Source: Dehalococcoidales bacterium
GTDB lineage: Bacteria; Chloroflexota; Dehalococcoidia; Dehalococcoidales; Fen-1064
Assembly (NCBI GenBank): GCA_028712845.1
Contig: JAQTPO010000009.1
Location: forward strand, 1 to 28,439
Length of the DNA stretch: 28,439 nucleotides
Direction of reading: 5' to 3'
Part shown: one piece after another, positions 22,527-28,439 of the stretch
Numbering within the stretch: position 1 is the first letter of the stretch
Layout of the letters: each line of letters starts with the position of its first letter
Translations under genes and position numbers: made by a program
The notes under the pieces: generated by a model
Told to the model about the DNA's origin: nothing
Seen by the model: the letters and a program-made list of their open reading frames with translations, nothing else
The model's database searches: none

Positions 22527-24953
22527 ATGAGGTATGCTGAGGTCAGTGTTAATGCACCTGCGGCGCAGCGTCAGACCTTCAGTTATTCTATCCCACCTGA
22601 ATTGACCGTTAACATCGGACAGGCTGTCTATGTGCCGTTTGGGCAGAAGACCATGCAGGGAATTGTCCTGGAGCTAAGTGATATCCCTGCTTTTGAACCG
22701 ACACGAGACATTATCGGCACTATTGACCCAAAACCGTTGTTATCCGCACCGCATGTCTTGCTGGCAAAATGGCTGAGTGATTATTACCTCTCACCCCTAT
22801 TCGATGCGGTGGCGCTGATGTTGCCTCCCGGCTTCGAACGGCGGGTGCTTACCACTATTTCCTTAACCAATCAGCCGTATGATGCATCCTCACTTAACGA
22901 GCGTCAGCAAAGTCTTCTGGCGCTATTGAAACAAAAAAACACCGTCAGTCTCAAGGGAATAGAGACACTGCTAGGCAAGAGACAAACCTCAACAACGATC
23001 TCACACCTCATCGAACTTGGTCTAATCGAAAGAACCTATGAACTCGAAAGGGTTAAGGTCAAGCCTCAGGAAATACCCTACGTACGTCTGGCAATGGACA
23101 AAGAAAAAGCACTGGAAACTGCAGAAAAACTTACCCGAAAAGCTCCTAAACAAGCCTCTCTTCTCAAATTACTATCCGAACAAGTCAGCACTTTATCGCT
23201 ATCTGAAATGAAGCTAAAGGCAAATTGCGATAAGACTGCGGTCAATGCCCTCATCAGAAAAGGACTGGTTACTATTGAACATATTGAAGTGCGGCGTGAG
23301 CCGTTTTCTCAATACGATATTCAACTTTCACAACCATTGAATCTCACCTCCGCGCAGAAAACTGTATTCCGCCCCATTATGTCAAGTCTGCAAGAGGCAA
23401 AAAGGACGAGACCGGCAGTTTTCCTCCTGCGTGGTGTTACTGCCAGCGGCAAGACAGAAATATATCTACAGGCGCTGGCGGAAACAGTCAGGCTCGGCAA
23501 GCGAGGGATTGCATTAGTGCCAGAAATTTCTCTGACGCCCCAGACCATCGAAAGATTTTCTGTCCGCTTTCCGGGTAGAGTTGCCGTCCTGCACAGCCAG
23601 TTATCATTAGGGGAACAGTTCGATGAATGGCAAAAAATCAGAAACGGGGAAGTCGATGTCGTTGTTGGGCCACGCAGCGCCCTTTTTGCGCCACAACCGA
23701 ATTTAGGGCTTATCATCATCGATGAAGAGCACGAATGGACATACAAACAGCACGAGCAGTCCCCGCGATACCACGCACGCGATGCGGCAATCAAACTTGC
23801 TGAACTGACCGGGGCGGTGGTTGTTATGGGTAGCGCCACGCCCTCGGTAGAAACTTACTATCATGCTCAGAGGGGTGATTACCGTCTACTTCAGTTACAG
23901 GAAAGGGTTGTACCTGAAGAAAATGCTCCCCTACCCGCAGTGACTGTGGTGGATATGCGTCAGGAATTAAAAACCGGCAACCGCAGTATTTTCAGTCGGA
24001 TACTGACACAAGCGATGGAAAAAGTCCTGACACACAAGGAGCAAGCGATACTGTTCCTGAACCGGCGCGGTTCTGCCACGACGATTCAATGCCGGAATTG
24101 CGGCTTCGTTATCAAGTGCAAACGCTGCGATATTCCATTGACCTATCACCTTGATTCTGATTCGCTGGTATGCCATCGGTGCAATTATAAAGCGAAAACG
24201 CCGCAGATTTGTCCCAATTGTTTCAGTCGGCGCATCAGGTATCTGGGCATCGGTACGGAGAAGCTTGAGGAAGATGTGAAATCCGTGTTCCCCCAAGCGA
24301 GATTGTTACGCTGGGATAGTGATGTCACGCAAAAGAGACACTCCCACGAAGATATTCTGAACAAATTCCGCGCTTACAAAGCCGATATTCTCATCGGAAC
24401 GCAGATGGTTGCCAAGGGTCTGGACCTGCCGCTGGTGACACTGGTAGGGGTAATAATTGCCGATACCTCTCTGAATTTGCCCGATTTCCGTTCCGGCGAA
24501 AGGACTTTTCAATTGCTCAGTCAGGTAGCGGGTAGAGCCGGGCGCGGGCAAGCAGGGGGACAGGTAGTTATCCAAACCTATAATCCAACTCATTATGCCA
24601 TTCAAGCCGCCGCCAAACATGATTATAAGTCTTTTTACGAACAGGAAATCAAGTTCAGAAGGCAATTGATGGAGCCGCCATTCAGGCAACTCGCCTCTCT
24701 TACCTACAGCCACACTAACGATAACCGTTGTCGTGAAGAAGCCGAAAAAATGGCGAAGCGCCTCCTTGAAGAGCGGGGTATCAGAGGAATCTCCGACCTC
24801 AGTCTGATAGGTCCGGCGCCGGCATTTATCCACCGCCTCCGGGGCAGATACAACTGGCAAATCATTGTGCGCGGCTCGGATTTATCTGCTTTTCTTAACA
24901 AAATACCATTTCCGCAGGGATGGATGATTGATATTGACCCTGTCGGGCTTTAG
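22527..24953 (+). CDS. priA: Primosomal protein N' (replication restart helicase PriA)
   Basis: 3'-to-5' helicase that recognises stalled forks and reloads the replicative helicase. At 808 aa, the N-terminal 3'-DNA-binding domain opens with RYAEVSVNAPAAQRQTFSYS. A winged-helix region follows at about 120-250. The helicase core has Walker A GVTASGKTEIY (near 303-313), Walker B IIIDEEHEWTYKQ and MGSATPSVET. The zinc-binding insert has eight cysteines: CRNCGFVIKCKRC, CHRCN and CPNC. Motifs V and VI are GTQMVAKGLDLPLVTLVGVI (20 residues) and FQLLSQVAGRAGRG, and a C-terminal domain ends at DIDPVGL. The start ATG 22527 has CAGGA directly upstream, rather close. def follows after 35 bp. Confidence 0.97.
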   Translation: MRYAEVSVNAPAAQRQTFSYSIPPELTVNIGQAVYVPFGQKTMQGIVLELSDIPAFEPTRDIIGTIDPKPLLSAPHVLLAKWLSDYYLSPLFDAVALMLPPGFERRVLTTISLTNQPYDASSLNERQQSLLALLKQKNTVSLKGIETLLGKRQTSTTISHLIELGLIERTYELERVKVKPQEIPYVRLAMDKEKALETAEKLTRKAPKQASLLKLLSEQVSTLSLSEMKLKANCDKTAVNALIRKGLVTIEHIEVRREPFSQYDIQLSQPLNLTSAQKTVFRPIMSSLQEAKRTRPAVFLLRGVTASGKTEIYLQALAETVRLGKRGIALVPEISLTPQTIERFSVRFPGRVAVLHSQLSLGEQFDEWQKIRNGEVDVVVGPRSALFAPQPNLGLIIIDEEHEWTYKQHEQSPRYHARDAAIKLAELTGAVVVMGSATPSVETYYHAQRGDYRLLQLQERVVPEENAPLPAVTVVDMRQELKTGNRSIFSRILTQAMEKVLTHKEQAILFLNRRGSATTIQCRNCGFVIKCKRCDIPLTYHLDSDSLVCHRCNYKAKTPQICPNCFSRRIRYLGIGTEKLEEDVKSVFPQARLLRWDSDVTQKRHSHEDILNKFRAYKADILIGTQMVAKGLDLPLVTLVGVIIADTSLNLPDFRSGERTFQLLSQVAGRAGRGQAGGQVVIQTYNPTHYAIQAAAKHDYKSFYEQEIKFRRQLMEPPFRQLASLTYSHTNDNRCREEAEKMAKRLLEERGIRGISDLSLIGPAPAFIHRLRGRYNWQIIVRGSDLSAFLNKIPFPQGWMIDIDPVGL

Positions 24954-24988
24954 GGCTTAGTATAGTAGTTAGAGGAATGTGAATTATT

Positions 24989-25486
24989 ATGGCAATCTTG
25001 CCCATACGTACAGTACCCGATCCCGTTTTACGACAGAAAGCCAAACGGGTCAAAACAATAGATAAATCATTGCGCAAACTCATCGGTGATATGCAGGAAA
25101 CACTGCGCACCGCCCCAGGTGTCGGACTGGCGGCAAACCAGGTCGGGGTAACCTTACGTTTGATTGTACTCAATGTGCCGGAAAACGAGTGTAAAGTTAT
25201 TATCAACCCTGAAGTAATTCGCCGTATAGGGTCACGTATTGTAAATGAAGGCTGTCTCAGTATTCCCGGTTATGTCGGGGAAATTAAACGCAGTGAACTG
25301 GTCAGAGTCAAGGGACAGGATATCAAAGGTAAAGGAATCAAAATAAAAGCTTCAGGACTCTTCGCCGAGGTACTGGAACACGAAATCGACCACCTGAACG
25401 GTGTGCTTTACGTTGACCATCTGGAAAGTCAGGATAAACTCCACAAAGTAGAACCACCCGCAGAAACAAGCAGAACAGACTATTGA
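24989..25486 (+). CDS. def: Peptide deformylase
   Basis: Metalloenzyme that removes the formyl group from the initiator methionine of new proteins. At 165 aa all three family motifs are intact: G44-V-G-L-A-A-N-Q51, E87-G-C89-L-S and H131-E-I-D-H135, giving the Cys and two His metal ligands plus the catalytic Glu. The C-terminal tail after VDHL is short and hydrophilic. The start is ATG 24989; AGAGGA lies about a dozen bases upstream, a loose spacing. It is co-directional with priA (35-bp gap), the common priA-def pairing, and converges on the ABC-2 permease gene. Confidence 0.96.
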   Translation: MAILPIRTVPDPVLRQKAKRVKTIDKSLRKLIGDMQETLRTAPGVGLAANQVGVTLRLIVLNVPENECKVIINPEVIRRIGSRIVNEGCLSIPGYVGEIKRSELVRVKGQDIKGKGIKIKASGLFAEVLEHEIDHLNGVLYVDHLESQDKLHKVEPPAETSRTDY

Positions 25487-25520
25487 TACCCCAAAAACTC
25501 AATAAAAGCACGGCAATATA

Positions 25521-26270
25521 TCAGCTGCCTTTGCTGGAAAGGACAATAGTCTGACTCTTAAGCAAACGTGTCAAGTACAAGACGATCAACCAGACTACTA
25601 CTGTTCCGGCAAGGTACCAGAGAACGAATACCCATGAATTAATATCAAAAATTCCTGTCATTAAGCCAACCGGTATTCCTATCATCAGTCCGAACCCAAT
25701 GAGAAAAGATGGGGCGATAGCCACATCCGGATTATTGGCGAGCGAAAACAGGACGATGAACGAAAGTATCCCGAAGAATAGCAACGGATTGATGATCAAG
25801 CCATTGACCAGCGCCGCTCCCGGCAGGACGAATGTTTCCCATCCCGGCAAGACGGCGGCAAAGTTCATCACCAGCAATACGATACATGAGGCGATAAGGG
25901 AGATAACGTAACCAGGCAGGAAAACAGCAAGCCCTTTTCCTATCCAGAGCTCTCTGGGACACAACGGCGTTGCTAACAGACATTCGATGTTTCCATTGAC
26001 CTTCTCGCTGATAATCGGAAAACTGGCGAAAGCCCAAATAAACGTTATAAGAATGAATAACGGCAGAAAATAAGCTACCAGTCCGAAAATAAGGTCCAGA
26101 ATCGGCGTTGCTTCCGGTGCTCCATACCATGACTGCAAACGCAACACGATTGAGAGCGCTACCGCAGCTATGGCAGTGATAACAACTGCGACGGCAACTA
26201 TGATGCGAAAAGCCGCTGTCGCACGCATTTCGTTCAAATCACGGCGGAAAACCAGAAGCACTCTTTTCAC
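25521..26270 (-). CDS. ABC-2 type transporter permease (distal)
   Basis: Membrane subunit of a second ABC exporter. At 249 aa it has about six hydrophobic segments: FRIIVAVAVVITAIAAVAL, LIFGLVAYFLPLFILITFIW, GYVISLIASCIVLLVMNFA, ILSFIVLFSLA, FLIGFGLMIGIPVGLM and VVVWLIVLYLTRLL. The cytoplasmic coupling segment between helices 2 and 3 is EKVNGNIECLLATPLCPRELWIGK, matched by a similar stretch in the next gene, so the two permeases are paralogues that probably form a heterodimer. The start is GTG 26270 with AGGAG seven bases upstream; the TAG stop of the upstream permease overlaps this site. Substrate unknown. Confidence 0.9.
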   Translation of the reverse strand: MKRVLLVFRRDLNEMRATAAFRIIVAVAVVITAIAAVALSIVLRLQSWYGAPEATPILDLIFGLVAYFLPLFILITFIWAFASFPIISEKVNGNIECLLATPLCPRELWIGKGLAVFLPGYVISLIASCIVLLVMNFAAVLPGWETFVLPGAALVNGLIINPLLFFGILSFIVLFSLANNPDVAIAPSFLIGFGLMIGIPVGLMTGIFDINSWVFVLWYLAGTVVVWLIVLYLTRLLKSQTIVLSSKGS

Positions 26271-26279
26271 AATATACTC

Positions 26280-27020
26280 CTATTGAGATAGCATAATTCT
26301 CTCGACTGTCAGCTTCGAGCGTATCATAAAAACGATAACGCCGATCACGACGGCGACGCCAAGCAGAATAACCGTAAAGAGCCAGGAACTGGCATTCGGC
26401 ACGTCCCGTACGGCGAGGTTGATCATTAGTGTTGTCATAACCGGCAAAAATATCTGGAAGATGACATTACCGATCGCCGGTTTTGCCGTCAACCCTACTA
26501 TATGCACTAGCAGGTTCAGCGCCAGATAGATTAGCGGCACCGCGATGAAGTTGCTGATTACCATATACGGAGTCGCAGCAAATCCGATATACGGGGTTAA
26601 GAATACGAAATTAATAACCAGTAACACCGCGAATGTCATCACTTCAGCGAACACCAGTCCGGGAAGGAACACGGCAAGACTTTTTCCGATCCAGATATCG
26701 CCGGGAGTGAGCGGAGTGGCTAGCAGCGCCTGGATATTACCCCGAGACTTTTCCCGCGTCAAAGATTGGAAAGCAAAAACATTCGCGTAGACTCCCATAC
26801 AAAGGAAACTGGTGGTAAATAGCGTCAGTCCGAGATAATTATATATGACTAACCGGTCAGGGATAGATTTGTTCACTTCGGGGATGATGAACTGTGTAAC
26901 AAACAACACTGCGATTCCGAGAATACAGATAAGAACCGCGCCGGTGGCAACAACGATGACAGAACGTAAGCGGATGTTATTTTTTACGGCAGCGGCTATT
27001 ACCAGCTTGATATTATTCAT
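26280..27020 (-). CDS. ABC-2 type transporter permease (proximal)
   Basis: Paralogue and likely partner of the permease that follows it. At 246 aa it has about six transmembrane helices, for example VIVVATGAVLICILGIAVLF and LFTVILLGVAVVIGVIVFMI. The coupling segment is REKSRGNIQALLATPLTPGDIWIGKSLAVFLPG (33 residues near 89-121), shared in pattern with the distal permease. The start is ATG 27018-27020, overlapping the end of the ATPase gene by 8 bp, which implies coupled translation. It forms one minus-strand operon with the ATPase (upstream) and second permease (downstream, 9-bp gap). Confidence 0.9.
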   Translation of the reverse strand: MNNIKLVIAAAVKNNIRLRSVIVVATGAVLICILGIAVLFVTQFIIPEVNKSIPDRLVIYNYLGLTLFTTSFLCMGVYANVFAFQSLTREKSRGNIQALLATPLTPGDIWIGKSLAVFLPGLVFAEVMTFAVLLVINFVFLTPYIGFAATPYMVISNFIAVPLIYLALNLLVHIVGLTAKPAIGNVIFQIFLPVMTTLMINLAVRDVPNASSWLFTVILLGVAVVIGVIVFMIRSKLTVERIMLSQ

Positions 27021-27945
27021 GTTTTTCCACCTCTTTCAGGATGGATGAGTAAAGGTCTTCCAGTGAGGCTTCCTGTCTGCCGACCTTTTCTATCTTCACC
27101 CCCTGCCCGGAGAGGAACCCGATAATATCGGAAACTTCGGCAGTGCCTTCTCCCGACTCGAAGAACAGTGTCGAGCCGCTGATATCACGAAAACCCAGTT
27201 GCGGCTGTTTCTTCAACTGCTCCAAAATGGAGCCGGATATGCCGCCTCTTATATCTATAACGATGGCACTCCGCCCCATTTTCTGCCGAAGGTCTGCCAG
27301 TTCGCCATACAGTTTGATTTCACCGCGGTCGATAAGCGCAATACGGTTACATATACGCTGGACCTCATCAAGGTTATGGGAACTGAGAAGCACTGTTTTC
27401 TTTTCAACGTGGGCAATATCCAGCAGTATCTTTCGTATTTCTATTTGACCGGTCGGGTCGACACCGGCAGTCGGTTCGTCAAGGATGAGCACTTCCGGGT
27501 CATGTACCATAGCGCGTGCCAGCAAAAGCCGCTGCCGCATGCCTTTAGAATAAGTGCCTACTCTGTCACCGGAACGGTCGTCAAGCCTTACCAAACCTAA
27601 AACCCTGTCAATACGGGCTTTGGAGTCGGAGACATTATAAATATCGGCATAATATTTCAGATTTTCCGTGGCGGTCATGGTATTGTAAAGACCGTCGGGA
27701 TCGAGGGCAAACCCTATCTTCATACGGGTACCGGCAAGGCGAATGTCCTGTCCGAGAACATTGAGCTCTCCGGAATCCGCATGGAGCAGACCAAGCAATA
27801 TCCTGATGGTGGTCGTCTTACCGGCGCCGTTAGGTCCGAGATAACCGAAGATATCGCCGGTATCAACATTGAAGGTAACTCCCTTAAGTATCTCCCGCGT
27901 GCCGATTGTTTTCCTGATATTATCGATATGTATTGCAGTGCTCAT
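27013..27945 (-). CDS. ABC transporter ATP-binding protein
   Basis: ATPase of the three-gene ABC-2 exporter. At 310 aa it has Walker A GPNGAGKTT (about 38-46), the signature YSKGMRQRLLLARAM, Walker B VLILDEPTAGVDP and the His switch in LLSSHNLDEV. A roughly 90-residue C-terminal extension (after about 220) is typical of drug/antibiotic/NatA-like exporter ATPases. The start is ATG 27945 with a strong AAGGAGG nine bases upstream. It lies 60 bp downstream of the XRE regulator on the same strand, so regulation by that protein or co-transcription is plausible. Candidate roles range from self-protection to lipid or sodium export; sequence alone does not decide. Confidence 0.93.
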   Translation of the reverse strand: MSTAIHIDNIRKTIGTREILKGVTFNVDTGDIFGYLGPNGAGKTTTIRILLGLLHADSGELNVLGQDIRLAGTRMKIGFALDPDGLYNTMTATENLKYYADIYNVSDSKARIDRVLGLVRLDDRSGDRVGTYSKGMRQRLLLARAMVHDPEVLILDEPTAGVDPTGQIEIRKILLDIAHVEKKTVLLSSHNLDEVQRICNRIALIDRGEIKLYGELADLRQKMGRSAIVIDIRGGISGSILEQLKKQPQLGFRDISGSTLFFESGEGTAEVSDIIGFLSGQGVKIEKVGRQEASLEDLYSSILKEVEKHE

Positions 27946-28005
27946 CTGCTAACCTCCTTGTTAAATGGCTTTCAGCCCCCAATTATTTGTTAGATAGCAT
28001 CTATT

Positions 28006-28206
28006 TCATTTCTCTTCGAATCTAAAAACTTCTTCTATATCGCTCTTGAGTGCCCTCGCAATCTTATAAGCGAGCATCAAAGACGGATTGTACCTGTTAT
28101 GCTCAATATGGCCAATCGTTTCGCGTCGGGCTTCCACCATGTCGGCCAGTTGGTCTTGAGTCAAATTGTATCGCGCTCTCAGTTCCTTGATACGAGACTT
28201 TATCAT
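28006..28206 (-). CDS. Small XRE-family helix-turn-helix regulator
   Basis: A 66-residue single-domain DNA-binding protein of the kind MIKSRIKELRARYNLTQDQL..., with the helix-turn-helix at about 15-38 (LTQDQLADMVEARRETIGHIE), then NRYNPSLMLAYKIARALK and the ending DIEEVFRFEEK. The frame is open to 28242, but ATG 28206 is the family-typical start; the longer form would overlap the upstream membrane-protein gene. Its start lies 8 bp after that gene's stop. Proteins of this type usually sit with small membrane proteins and ABC exporters, as here, and often control them; the target is not shown by sequence. Confidence 0.88.
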   Translation of the reverse strand: MIKSRIKELRARYNLTQDQLADMVEARRETIGHIEHNRYNPSLMLAYKIARALKSDIEEVFRFEEK

Positions 28207-28214
28207 TACTGTTT

Positions 28215-28439
28215 TCAAGAGCTCCCTCGCTTCTCGTAACAATTTAAAGAGATGATAAAAGTAAGGAGTTGGACAGTAAATATTACGGCAATAGATATCT
28301 CCGCTGCTTCCAGCGTCTTAAAGAACGACAAAACGGCAATAGTTAAAAATATGGCTATCATTGAGGCAAGAAAGGCATTCCGTCCCGCCCTGGCTGTATT
28401 TAAGACAAGGAGTTCATCACTCTTCTGCTTCCTGTTTGC
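28215..28439 (-). CDS. Small membrane protein, partial (runs off the window), DUF2178-like
   Basis: The minus strand reads open from the window edge for 74 codons to TGA at 28215-28217, with no start inside the window, so the N-terminus lies beyond 28439. Two hydrophobic segments are visible, FLASMIAIFLTIAVLSFF and ISIAVIFTVQLLTFIISLN, preceded by a charged stretch (ANRKQKSDEL) and followed by a short basic tail, YEKRGSS. Two-helix ends of this kind are common in the DUF2178-like membrane proteins paired with small XRE regulators; family assignment is tentative. The 8-bp gap to the regulator indicates one operon. Confidence 0.6.
   Translation of the reverse strand, partial: ANRKQKSDELLVLNTARAGRNAFLASMIAIFLTIAVLSFFKTLEAAEISIAVIFTVQLLTFIISLNCYEKRGSS

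Noticed and set aside
24306..24860. 184-aa minus-strand open frame opposite priA
   Set aside because: It lies fully opposite conserved helicase motifs V and VI and resembles no protein family.

Overview
This window is bacterial chromosome with a compact, mostly housekeeping gene layout. The best fit is a Chloroflexota genome, most likely class Dehalococcoidia. The reasons are a division cluster reduced to mraZ-rsmH-ftsA-ftsZ with no mur, mraY, ftsI or ftsW genes (cultured Dehalococcoidia lack peptidoglycan), a B12-dependent class II ribonucleotide reductase paired with nrdR, and CoA-ester (beta-oxidation type) genes. This assignment is inferred from protein flavour and gene order. I see no rRNA, tRNA, CRISPR array or prophage.

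Left part (1-5027): two minus-strand CoA genes, a 3-hydroxyacyl-CoA dehydrogenase interrupted by an in-frame TAA in its conserved C-terminus and an enoyl-CoA hydratase. Next is a plus-strand transposase-like ORF that keeps its zinc ribbon and fold signatures but has lost catalytic acidic residues. An oppD-oppF pair follows, with its own good promoter and a structured leader but no permease or binding-protein genes in view.

Middle part (5151-10739, plus strand): a membrane-anchored PpiC-type foldase; a Gld-type ABC export module (ATPase, ABC-2 permease, GldG-like auxiliary protein, DUF4340 protein with an extra C-terminal Ig-like domain); then acpS. Convergent to it (10844-13398, minus strand) lies an AT-rich accessory block: an N4/N6-type DNA methyltransferase and a PmeII-like restriction endonuclease overlapping by 4 bp, an unrecognised 97-aa protein, and an NYN-domain protein. 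The methyltransferase promoter has a perfect palindrome between its -35 and -10 boxes and predicts a leaderless mRNA.

Core part (13448-20861, minus strand): nrdR-nrdJ, with an NrdR box embedded in the promoter, and mraZ-rsmH-ftsA-ftsZ, with four 10-bp-spaced TGG repeats (MraZ operator) ahead of mraZ and a strong intrinsic terminator after ftsZ. On the plus strand follow trmD, rplS, priA and def (21228-25486), with dispersed-repeat-like hairpins in the gaps.

Right end (25521-28439, minus strand): a second ABC exporter (two ABC-2 permeases and an ATPase) preceded by a small XRE regulator and a two-helix membrane protein that runs off the window edge. The two promoters with operators between -35 and -10 (nrdR, methyltransferase) and the MraZ repeats are the clearest regulatory signals.
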